Source of the DNA: an uncultured Flavobacteriales bacterium
GTDB taxonomy: Bacteria; Bacteroidota; Bacteroidia; Flavobacteriales; Crocinitomicaceae
Direction of reading: 5' to 3'
DNA: 8,731 nucleotides
Assembly (NCBI GenBank): GCA_946886545.1
Contig: CAMPIU010000100.1
Coordinates: forward strand, 1 to 8,731
A model generated the notes under the pieces. That model was not told the origin of the DNA. It searched no databases and saw nothing but the letters and a program-made list of their open reading frames with translations. A program made the translations under genes and the position numbers. Below, one piece after another: positions 1-7,800 of the stretch (positions are counted from its first letter, which is position 1; each line of letters starts with the position of its first letter).

Positions 1-267
1 TTCAAGGCGGAGTTACCTGAATTGAAATCAGGCAAGATAGAAGGAGAGTTTTCCCTTCACGGGGTAACCAAACGAATTCCTTTGGATATTGAGTTCCATG
101 GGGAAGGTAAAGATCCCTGGGGAAATGAAAAAGCAGCTTTCAGCTTTGAATCATCCATTAATCGCAAAGATTTCGGTCTTACTTGGAACTCAGCCCTTGA
201 AACAGGCGGGGTCTTAGTTGGAGAAGATGTAAAATTGCGTGGTGAAATTCAATTAGTTAAGCAATAA
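1..267 (+). CDS. YceI-family protein, C-terminal part (5' end outside window)
   Basis: The frame is open from the first base and ends at TAA 265-267, giving 88 residues. YceI proteins are usually about 190 residues with an export signal, so about half is missing upstream. The visible part carries the family's typical C-terminal pattern: a 'LHGVTK..PLDIEF.GEGKDPWGN' stretch, then 'INRKDFGLTWN..LETGGVLVGEDVKL', recognised from memory of the family. The family forms a lipocalin-like beta-barrel that binds isoprenoid or other amphiphilic lipids, generally in the periplasm. The TTG at 22 is internal and should not be used as a start. A terminator follows 21 bases downstream, so the gene ends its own transcript and is not joined to the next gene. 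The fold call is confident; the ligand and role here cannot be read from this fragment. Confidence 0.93.
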   Translation, partial: FKAELPELKSGKIEGEFSLHGVTKRIPLDIEFHGEGKDPWGNEKAAFSFESSINRKDFGLTWNSALETGGVLVGEDVKLRGEIQLVKQ

Positions 268-288
268 AGTTTAGTAAATGGTTTTAGT

Positions 289-318
289 AAAAGGCAGGTC
301 AAAATGACTTGCCTTTTT
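289..318 (+). terminator. Rho-independent terminator of the YceI gene
   Basis: A 12-bp stem (289-300 with 306-317, one G-T pair) encloses a 5-base loop, and the 3' arm runs into a T tract. It starts 21 bases after the YceI stop codon. It separates that gene from the secreted-protein gene at 415, which therefore needs its own promoter in 319-414. No clear Bacteroidota -33/-7 pair (TTG / TAnnTTTG) stands out there. Confidence 0.85.
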
Positions 319-414
319 GTTTGCCATCAGGATTAGTATGCTCATTAAATTCACACAAATATTCATTTAAAAAAACGTTACCTAAAGTTTTCGTTATTAT
401 TAAAACAAATAATA

Positions 415-1893
415 ATGAATATGAAACTACTACTGCAACTATCACTAATCCTAGTGCCATCTATTTCATGTTTTGCTCAACCCGCCAACGACAATCCCTG
501 TTCGGCCACACCATTAACGGCTAATGCTTCCTGTTCTTACACTGCAGGAACCAATGTTTCAGCAACATCTACAGCTGGAGTTCCTGCACCGGGCTGTGCC
601 AGTTACACCGGTGAGGATGTGTGGTTTTCGGTTACAGTTCCGGCAACGGGCTCAGTTATGGTGAATATGAACAGCGGAACGATGACAGACAGTGGTTTGG
701 CATTCTACACCGGAACTTGTGGTTCACTTACGCTCGTGGAATGTGATGATGATGATTCAGCTAATGGGAACATGTCAATGATCTCACGGGGCGGGCTTAC
801 ACCGGGAAGTACTCTTTATCTAAGGGTCTGGGATTATAACGGTGGAACCGGAACCTTTTCAATTTGTGCTGTTGCCGGTGCTACTTCCAATTCATGTGGA
901 AGCGCAGCAACAAATGACAATTGTCCTTCTCCGGCTATTTTAACCCAAGGTCCCGGAACCTTTAGTGCCTCAACGGATGTTACCTTTACTGCTGACCAAC
1001 CAGGTAATGTAACTTCTGTATTTTGTGGTTCCATTGAAAACAATTCCTGGTACCAGTTTACGGCAAGTAGTACTAGTCATTCATTCCCTATTGCCTCAGT
1101 AACAGGATGCGTTAACAACTATGGGATCCAGGCTCATGTATATAGCGTTACGTACGACGCCTCAGGATGCTGCACCGGCTTTACATCCATGTCTAATTGT
1201 TTTAATCCGGGTACGGCTTCAACAGGGACAGTAACTGCCACCGGACTTACCGTTGGTAACAACTACTTGCTAATGATCGATGGAAATGCCGGAGACGGAT
1301 GTGAGTTCACTATTTCCGGATGGACAGCTACCGGAGTATTACCTGTCGAACTTTCGGAGTTTAATGGAAATTCAGAGAGCATCGGGAACATTCTTTCCTG
1401 GAGAACAGAAAGCGAATACAAAAACGATTATTTTGAATTGATGTATTCCCGCGATGCAGAACACTTCGAAAGAATAGGTACTATCCAGGGAGTTGGAACA
1501 ACATCTGAAGCCCAGGAATATCAATTCATTCATCAGGGGGTAGCCGCCGGAACCAGTTTCTATAAACTGCAACAAGTTGATCTGAACGGAGAAAGAACCG
1601 ATTCAAAGATCATTTCTGTTAATTCCAAAGCAGATTCGGACGGATTATTCAGTGCTTACCCGAATCCTATGAAAGATCAATTGGTAATTCAACTTCAAAG
1701 CTCCCGGAAAGAAGTAATGAATATTGACATTATGGATCCAAAAGGAGTTTCCGTATTCAAAGAACAGGTTTCCCTCAACGAAGGAATTACAAATCTTTAC
1801 AGAGACATTTCTTCATTGAGTTCAGGGGTTTATACCTTGGTCGTAACAAGCAGTACATCTTCACAAAAACAACGTATCATTAAAATTGACTAA
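415..1893 (+). CDS. Secreted PPC-like/FnIII-like protein with T9SS type A sorting domain
   Basis: This is a complete 492-residue frame. An equally possible start is the ATG at 421 (MKLLL...); neither has a Shine-Dalgarno sequence, as is usual in Bacteroidota. Residues 3-21 form a signal peptide with likely cleavage CFA|Q. Residues about 22-155 begin 'NDNPCSA' and contain 'GEDVWFSV' and an Asp run (DDDD, 111-114), resembling the PPC-like beta domains of secreted Bacteroidota proteins. Residues about 160-305 are a second, Cys-rich copy of the same general type (NDNCPSPA ... NSWYQFTA). Residues about 309-402, starting LPVELSEF, form the FnIII-like linker common just before sorting domains. Residues about 411-492 (SAYPNPMKDQL ... 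SSGVYTLVV ... IKID) are a T9SS type A C-terminal signal, which directs the protein through the outer membrane for cell-surface attachment or release. No catalytic motif is visible; adhesion or carbohydrate binding is inference. Confidence 0.92.
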   Translation: MNMKLLLQLSLILVPSISCFAQPANDNPCSATPLTANASCSYTAGTNVSATSTAGVPAPGCASYTGEDVWFSVTVPATGSVMVNMNSGTMTDSGLAFYTGTCGSLTLVECDDDDSANGNMSMISRGGLTPGSTLYLRVWDYNGGTGTFSICAVAGATSNSCGSAATNDNCPSPAILTQGPGTFSASTDVTFTADQPGNVTSVFCGSIENNSWYQFTASSTSHSFPIASVTGCVNNYGIQAHVYSVTYDASGCCTGFTSMSNCFNPGTASTGTVTATGLTVGNNYLLMIDGNAGDGCEFTISGWTATGVLPVELSEFNGNSESIGNILSWRTESEYKNDYFELMYSRDAEHFERIGTIQGVGTTSEAQEYQFIHQGVAAGTSFYKLQQVDLNGERTDSKIISVNSKADSDGLFSAYPNPMKDQLVIQLQSSRKEVMNIDIMDPKGVSVFKEQVSLNEGITNLYRDISSLSSGVYTLVVTSSTSSQKQRIIKID

Positions 1894-1894
1894 C

Positions 1895-2239
1895 ATGAAA
1901 AAAACACTCTTTTTATTCGCGATCTGTTTCCTATCAAATGGTGTTTTTTCCCAGACATCTATATTTGAATTAAATCAGGAAAAAGCGCGTTACAATCAGT
2001 CCAAAAATATCTCACAAATCGTTTCACATATCTTTTATTCCGAAACACCCATCAGTAATTCGGATTTCACACAGATCAGTGCGGCCATGGAACAGAAAGA
2101 CGGCTACGTTTCTTGTACCCTGAATGAACAAAACAACCTGGTAGTGGAACATGAAAGTTGGGTAGAGGTGAAAGACATTAAAGACGTAATCGGACAATTT
2201 GTTCCGGTGGAGTCGGAAATAAAACCTTTAAATAAATAG
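1895..2239 (+). CDS. Small exported protein of unknown function, coupled to the T9SS cargo gene
   Basis: The ATG at 1895 lies one base after the TAA of the preceding gene (1891-1893), suggesting translational coupling. A TTG at 1886 would extend the frame by three residues, but the ATG gives a textbook signal peptide: MKK, hydrophobic 4-14, likely cleavage VFS|Q near residue 19. The protein has 114 residues. The mature part, about 95 residues, is polar and Cys-poor (C53 is not predicted to pair). It has a beta-alpha-beta-like pattern around 'FTQISAAMEQKDGYVSCTLNEQNNLVVEHESWVEV', here split by eye, which faintly recalls the ferredoxin-like fold of HMA-type domains but lacks a CxxC metal site. 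It carries no T9SS sorting domain, so it probably stays in the periplasm. I do not recognise a family. Co-transcription with the upstream cargo hints at a related role, unproven. Confidence 0.85.
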   Translation: MKKTLFLFAICFLSNGVFSQTSIFELNQEKARYNQSKNISQIVSHIFYSETPISNSDFTQISAAMEQKDGYVSCTLNEQNNLVVEHESWVEVKDIKDVIGQFVPVESEIKPLNK

Positions 2240-2261
2240 ATAAGAAAATAGTTTTAATTGG

Positions 2262-2297
2262 AAACCTCCGTTTGTCAGCTGACAGCGGAGGTTTTTT
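2262..2297 (+). terminator. Rho-independent terminator of the two-gene unit 415-2239
   Basis: A 9-bp stem (2262-2270 with 2286-2294) precedes a run of six T (2292-2297). The 15-base apex contains the perfect 12-base palindrome TGTCAGCTGACA (2273-2284), so the hairpin can extend almost to its tip. It lies 22 bases after the stop codon of the small exported protein. Confidence 0.9.
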
Positions 2298-2524
2298 GAT
2301 TCATAGATTTTGTGTTCACTGAAAACAAGAAGAAAAGTAGGTTTTAATAGTAACTGTAAAGGAAAACATAGGAAAAGACAGATGAATAATATTTCTTGTT
2401 CTTTTAGAAACGTTAAAAAACTATGTGACCTATGTACCTATGTGGTTGAACAATATACCTGGCCTCCCCTGTAAAAGCTCTTAGAACACAGTTAAAGACG
2501 GAATAAACGGTAAAATTCAGTCAC
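2298..2524. other. Non-coding gap between two converging transcription units
   Basis: About 227 bases with no plausible coding frame, lying between the plus-strand terminator and the minus-strand terminator. It is A-rich. It holds a short tandem CTATGT repeat (annotated separately) and weak inverted repeats: ACATAGG at 2366-2372 is the complement of the CCTATGT motif at 2429-2435 and 2437-2443, and AACAAGA at 2324-2330 pairs with TCTTGTT at 2394-2400. I see no tRNA, riboswitch or small-RNA signature. Confidence 0.6.
2421..2445. repeat. Three tandem CTATGT-based units, intergenic
   Basis: The sequence reads CTATGTGAC, CTATGTAC, CTATGTGG in direct succession, units of 8-9 bases. From memory, similar 'CTATGTG-CTATGTGG' strings recur between genes in Flavobacteria genomes; that recollection is not checked here. 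An inverted copy (ACATAGG) lies at 2366-2372. Function unknown. Confidence 0.55.
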
Positions 2525-2558
2525 AAAAAAAGCGGTCACTCTTTCGAATGACCGCTTT
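2525..2558 (-). terminator. Rho-independent terminator of the minus-strand adhesin gene
   Basis: Read on the minus strand, a perfect 10-bp stem (2549-2558 with 2529-2538, core AAAGCGGTCA) with a 10-base loop is followed by a T run (complement of A 2525-2531). It starts about 30 bases after the stop codon at 2588, so transcription of the giant gene ends here. Confidence 0.92.
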
Positions 2559-2587
2559 AACTTCTTAGAAAAAATCAGATCAGAAAC

Positions 2588-4750
2588 TTAGTTCTTCACA
2601 ATTCTTTCTAGAGAAGTCCCGAATTCGGTTTTAATTCTTAAAGTATAAACCCCTCTTTCATAAGTGCTGAGATCAATCTGATCACCGGACTTAATTTGAG
2701 TCGTTTGAATCAATTTCCCTTGAACATCCATTACTTCAACAAGAGCTGAAGAAGCATCCATTGTCACAATAACGATATCGTGAGTCGGGTTCGGATGAAC
2801 TGAAATCGAAGAGATCGTATTTTCTTTAATTCCAACGTTCGAAATATTTACACAATTAGAAGTATCCGAACATGTTCCGTTTGATACTACTACAGCATAT
2901 GTACCGTTTGCAGTCGGAGCGAATGTTTGTGCTGTTGCTCCCGAAATTGCAGTATTTGTGGTACAGTTAATCCACTGGTAAGTTGTACCTGTAGACGCTG
3001 TAATTGTAGCATTGCCATTATCTGTTGCAGTTGCAACAAATGGTGTGATCGTTAAATTCAATGTAATAATTGAATCACAACCCGCAGCATTTGGAACGGT
3101 ATCATTGTATGATCCGGATGCATTGTAAACTGCTCCGTTTTGCGCCCATGTATAAGATGTATTACATGTTGAAACAGTTACAGCCGAAGTGGTTGCTTGA
3201 TTGATCGTCAGATTCAATGTAATGATTGAATCACAACCTGCCGCATTTGGAATTGTATCATTGTATGATCCGGATGCATTGTAAGTCATTCCGTTTTGTG
3301 CCCATACATAAGATGTACATGCGGTAGCAGAAACACTTGACGTTGTCGGCTGATTAATTGTCAGATTCAACGTAATGGTTGAATCACAACCCGCCGCATT
3401 AAGAATAACTGCAGTATACAAACCGGAAGCAACATACGTCATTCCATTTTGAGCCCAGGTGTACGAAGTACACGCCGTTTCCATCACAGTACTTGTGGTT
3501 GGCTGATTGATTGTCAAACTCAAAGTAATTACCGAGTCACAACCATACATATTCGGAATGGTGTCATTATACGCACCGGATGTGTTGTATACCAATCCCG
3601 TTTGCGGCCATGTATATGATCCGCAAGCAGTCACAGGGAACAGGGATGCAGAAGGACCACCGATCGTTAAGTTCAATGTAATTACCGAATCACAACCGGC
3701 TGCATTCATAATTGTACCTGTGTATGTACCGGAAGCAACATAAGTAGTTCCGTTGACTGGCCATGTATAAGTTTCACAAGCTGTAACTGAAACAGATGAG
3801 CTTGTACTTTGATTGATAGTCAAATTCAATGTGATCACTGAATCACAGCCCGCTGCATTTGGTATCGTCGCTGTATAAATTCCCGAAGCAATATAAGTGG
3901 TTCCGTTCGGAGCCCATGTATAAGTATCACAAGCTGTAACCGAGACAGATGAACTTGTTGGCTGATTAACAATAACATTCGCAGAAGCTGTATTCGAACA
4001 TCCGAATGAGTTTGTTGCAGTTACAGAATATGTTGTATTCACTGAAGGCGCAACATTTGTTGGGTTCTGATCAGTTGAGGTAAATCCTGCAGGAGATGAA
4101 GTCCAGTCATATGTAACTACACCCTGTTGAGTATATTGGATACTAACATCATCAACATGTAATTCAAACTCGTCTGCATCTGAGTAACAATTAAATCCTA
4201 CATAATAGGTTCCTGTTACACCAGGTGTGTAAGATGTTGTACCCTGTGCCCATGTTGTATTTGTAAGGCTTGCCCCACCATTATTATCCCATAAGGTTGA
4301 AGTTTGTGAAACTACGGTCGCAGCGTTACCAACAGTCACTTTCAGCTTTTCAGGGAATGTAGCTCCGCGAACCTTATACCAGAAGGAGATATTATAGGTT
4401 TGCCCGGCCTCCATGTATAATTGAGGTGTGATAGCCCATGCATTCGCAGCGAAACTTGAGTTGTAGACATATCCCATCCCTGAGGCGCCTGAATGTGCCG
4501 CAAGTGCGGAAGTGCTCCATGCATTTCCTGATCCTGCATTGATCATCGTCCATGATGATGGAGGGAATGTTTCAAATCCTTCTGTTAACGTTGCAGCAAC
4601 CGAAGTATTGGAATTCGCAGAAGAAGTCAAATTGATCGTGTTTCCATTACAAACGGTAGTTGCACTGCTATTAGCCGTCACAGCTGATGGAGAAGGATTC
4701 ACAATTACAGAGATCGTATTGGTTGTAACACAACCGCCATCTGTAGCGGT
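2588..4750 (-). CDS. C-terminal part of interrupted giant T9SS adhesin (Ig-like, jelly-roll, 6x repeats, sorting domain)
   Basis: The frame is open from the stop at 4751-4753 down to the stop at 2588. A GTG at 4702 is the first alternative start (704 residues), but no signal peptide follows, and codons upstream of it (TATDGGCVTTN...) are clearly the middle of an Ig-like domain, so this is not an independent gene. Counting from 4702: an Ig-like N half (to about 30); an inserted jelly-roll of MAM/'cleaved adhesin' type (about 36-190, EGFETFPPSSW ... HVDDVSIQY); the Ig-like C half (197-248); six repeats of 51-52 residues (249-555); a short Ig-like module (556-621); and a T9SS type A sorting domain (about 630-704, VHPNPTHD ... 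ERGVYTLRI). It shares its reading frame with the 4805-8611 segment. Adhesion is inferred from the domains; there is no enzyme motif. Confidence 0.85.
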   Translation of the reverse strand, partial: TATDGGCVTTNTISVIVNPSPSAVTANSSATTVCNGNTINLTSSANSNTSVAATLTEGFETFPPSSWTMINAGSGNAWSTSALAAHSGASGMGYVYNSSFAANAWAITPQLYMEAGQTYNISFWYKVRGATFPEKLKVTVGNAATVVSQTSTLWDNNGGASLTNTTWAQGTTSYTPGVTGTYYVGFNCYSDADEFELHVDDVSIQYTQQGVVTYDWTSSPAGFTSTDQNPTNVAPSVNTTYSVTATNSFGCSNTASANVIVNQPTSSSVSVTACDTYTWAPNGTTYIASGIYTATIPNAAGCDSVITLNLTINQSTSSSVSVTACETYTWPVNGTTYVASGTYTGTIMNAAGCDSVITLNLTIGGPSASLFPVTACGSYTWPQTGLVYNTSGAYNDTIPNMYGCDSVITLSLTINQPTTSTVMETACTSYTWAQNGMTYVASGLYTAVILNAAGCDSTITLNLTINQPTTSSVSATACTSYVWAQNGMTYNASGSYNDTIPNAAGCDSIITLNLTINQATTSAVTVSTCNTSYTWAQNGAVYNASGSYNDTVPNAAGCDSIITLNLTITPFVATATDNGNATITASTGTTYQWINCTTNTAISGATAQTFAPTANGTYAVVVSNGTCSDTSNCVNISNVGIKENTISSISVHPNPTHDIVIVTMDASSALVEVMDVQGKLIQTTQIKSGDQIDLSTYERGVYTLRIKTEFGTSLERIVKN
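3038..3958 (-). repeat. Six tandem 51-52 residue repeats (153/156 bp) inside the adhesin
   Basis: Units in protein order are 3806-3958, 3653-3805, 3500-3652, 3347-3499, 3194-3346 and 3038-3193. The last has one extra codon. The marker encoding GCDS recurs at exact 153, 153, 153, 153 and 156 base spacings (3840, 3687, 3534, 3381, 3228, 3072). Each unit follows 'T.S.V..TAC.SYTW..NG..Y..SG.Y..TI.NAAGCDS.ITLNLTI', a repeat seen in many Bacteroidota surface proteins (from memory). Both Cys positions are kept in all six, about 28 residues apart, suggesting a disulfide in each unit. Units 5 and 6 share an identical 30-base stretch (3255-3284 and 3099-3128). Confidence 0.95.
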
Positions 4751-4816
4751 TTAATTTTATTTTTATTTTAATTAAAAATTTTTATTAAAAAAAAAATTAT
4801 TTAATTAAATATTTTT
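4750..4816. other. 67-base pure A/T block interrupting the adhesin gene
   Basis: Every base from 4750 to 4816 is A or T, with a 10-base A run at 4787-4796, while coding sequence on both sides has ordinary composition. Read in the gene's minus-strand frame it gives five stops (4805-4807, 4772-4774, 4763-4765, 4757-4759, 4751-4753) and otherwise K/N/F/L/I. The frame on both sides is the same. It replaces the middle of an Ig-like domain. An artefact of gap filling or masked bases is the likeliest reading; a true lesion is possible. Confidence 0.9.
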
Positions 4817-7800
4817 CTCCGCACCACTTCCTGTCGTACTTATCCAAGAGTAGGTATAAGTCTGAACTGGAGTTGGATTGGTATTAGCTGCTGTAAGCGT
4901 TACTGAGCCATTATTACAAATAGAAGCAGCTGAAGCTGAAGCTGAAATAGCATCCGGAATTGAAACGGTTACTGTAACCGGAACTCGTGCGCTTTCACAT
5001 CCTGTAACAGTATTCAACTCACTAACATAGAAAGTGGTTGTCGCTGAAATTGCAGTTGTATATGTTGTTGAAGTCCCTGACTGAAGAAGTGTTCCTGCTA
5101 CTGCTGCATCGTACCATTTGAACGATGGAGTCGGTAGACCTGAAGTAGAAGTAACTGACGCTGCAGGGATTTGAGTACCACATTGTGCTGAATTTGCCGC
5201 AGTAGGTGCTGTTGGTAATGGATTCACCGTAACCGTAACACTCGGAGAAGGTGAAACCGAACAACCCGCAGCAGTAATTGTAGCTGTATATGTAGTAGTT
5301 GTGCTTGGGTTTACTACTATAGGATTTACTGTTCCAACAGTTCCTACACCATCAGACCAGGAAATCGTTTGAATTGCCGGAGCTATATTTCCTGTAAACA
5401 CCACATTCAACCTGTTCGTACTGGTTGTTCCTACTACCGCTCCACTTGTTGACCAAACAACAGTATTTCCTGGCGTCGAAGTATAATATGTCTGAGAGTT
5501 ATTAGTAAGATTCGCCCCACTGTGACTTACTTCAATAACAATATTTGATGTACCGTCCCAGTTATAAGGGGTTGAAAAATTGATCACGTTTACACCAACA
5601 GCGTGTGTATAAGTTGCTGACGGAAAAACTGTCACATAACCCGTTGTTGATACAAAATCAGTGAATGCCGTAAGTGCCGTTGTTCCGATTTTAACTGTAA
5701 AGTTTGCATTTGTTGCACCATCACCCAGGGTTGTAATATTATATGCCATAGATGTAATCGGACCTGCATTTAAACCTGCAGCAGTCAATTCAGCAGCAGT
5801 ATAAACTGTCTGCATACGATACGATGGCCATCTGTTACAAAACGCCGTTGGTTGTGTCGTTGCACCTGTTAAAGTCGTTGCTGTTCCAATTGTCGCACTT
5901 CCATTCTTATTTAAAGTGGTTGTCAGAGTTGATGGACTGCCCGAACAAACGGTTGCTGAAGAAGCTGTAGCTAAAGCTGTCACACCTGTCAAAGGCTCAT
6001 CTGAATAAGTTGTTCCGATATAATTACTCGAAAGTCCTAATGAATTCGTTGCGGTAACTGACCAGCTAACAGAAGCATTTGTGGGAGAAGGAACAGCTAT
6101 AGTCCCCTCCCAGGTAGTTCCACTCGGGTTAGTCATCGCAATTGGAGTTTGAGCAGCTCCGTTAAGGGTATAATTAACAACGACCGATGTAAGAGTTCCG
6201 ATAAGGTTTGTAACATCTACGGAAATCAAATGCGGTGTTGCGGTACATTGAACCGTATTCGGAGTAATTGAATTAAATGTAATTGTTGGAGGCGTTGCCG
6301 GAGCACCATCAAACTCATCAGCTCCCATATCAGGAGCAGTACTTCCGCCATTCACAGGAACTGCCGGGCCTGGTCTGAGTTCTCCATCAAAATCAACTGT
6401 AATTCCTAATGTAGCATCTCCGCCCGATTCAATTTGAGTTGGGGTAATCCCTAAGTTCAAATGCAAATCAGTATTATTATTTACATAGGTCGGATTGATA
6501 TTTGCAGAGTTCGCATCTGTCCCGGATACAGCTGTAATTGCAGAAGTCCAGTTTAAAACTGAAGTCAGGTTGTTTGTATTTGCTCTTGCAGTAAAGCCTG
6601 TAGTTCCCAAATCATTCGCTACATATAAGTCATTCCTGTTCGAAACAGATCCCGAAGCCCCGATATTTGTAGCAGAAGTTGTAACCCAAACGTAATGTCT
6701 TGCAGCACCGGCTTGCGTATTTGTAAAGTTCGCAAAAATGTTGTTTTGAACTTTGTAAACAGCTGCCACGTTTTGAATCTCATAACAAGAATTAGAATAA
6801 GTTGGCGTTAAACCATCTCCTATTGAAACATTGTTATGATAAACCTGGTAGCTTTGCGTTGCAGCAGCACTAGCTGTACCTGTGAAAATACCAATTGCAT
6901 ATCTGTTAGCAGTTGCTGTCCCCGTAAAGCTGGAATAAATATTTGAGATCATATTATTGTGAATACGGCAAACACTTGTACCGCTGGTTGACTGCGAAGT
7001 GAATAAACCGTAAGCAACAGAAGTTGTTGAGGTGGACCCTGTAACACTAATGTTTTTCACACTATTCCCTGAAGCTTCTGTATTACCAGAAATACCCGAC
7101 ATGAAGATACCTCCCGCTATTGCCTGATTAGATGCCACCAACGAAACATCTGTAGATTTTACTGAAGTTCCATTTTGATTTACCAAATAAACCCCTCTTG
7201 CAGCAACAAACGTAGCAACTGTTGGTCCGATATTCGTTATTAGGTTACGATTTCCTGAAGTAATTACCCCAATAGTATTGTTTGCATCCGGATAAGTTGA
7301 ATTTCCAAGGAAGTAAATACCATTAATTGCTCCATCGATTGTTACATCCATCACTTGATTGTCAGAATTGGAACCCGACAGAGCAGTAGGATTAAAAGCA
7401 CCTCCAAAAGACGATGACGCTGAAAACAAAATACCGGAAGCAGCAGACGAAGTGTTGTTTCCACGATTCAGTTTAACATTCATGTTCTTAAGAACATTGT
7501 TATTTGCACCATTCGTTGCGGACACATTCCGTACAAGGTAACCATACTCCATTGTTGCAGAAGCACTATTATCTATATCAATTCCATCAAAAGTAAAATA
7601 ATCCCCTCCCGAAAGAGTAATACTTGCATCACTTGATCCGGTTGTTCCGGTTGATGTAATCTTGGGATTTGCACCCACACCACTTCTCTGGAAAACAATT
7701 GTATTTGTGGAAGAACCACTAGCTGTAATTACCGGAGGTAACTCATTAAAGGTTTGTCCTGCAGCTACATTAAATACAACCGGATTGGTTAAACAAAAAG

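Noticed and set aside
415..480. Lipoprotein signal at Cys19 (PSISC)
   Set aside because: The residue at -3 is Ser rather than Leu or similar, and a standard signal peptidase I site (CFA|Q) follows two residues later, matching T9SS cargo behaviour.
309..524. 71-codon plus-strand frame overlapping the start of the secreted protein
   Set aside because: It starts inside the terminator stem, lacks a recognisable sequence, and overlaps the well-supported gene at 415 in another frame.
3038..3958. CRISPR array or diversity-generating variable repeat
   Set aside because: The period is 153 bases and units are coding, in frame and diverged along their full length, with no spacer/repeat alternation. 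No reverse transcriptase or template repeat is present in the window.
4787..4796. Run of ten A as a phase-variation slippage tract
   Set aside because: Reading frames on both sides are already the same, and the surrounding A/T block contains five in-frame stops, so a one-base slip would not restore the protein.
4750..4816. A/T block as a promoter giving an independent downstream gene (2588-4702)
   Set aside because: The first codons after the block are the middle of an Ig-like domain, and no signal peptide follows the GTG at 4702, although the product has a T9SS sorting domain that needs Sec export first.
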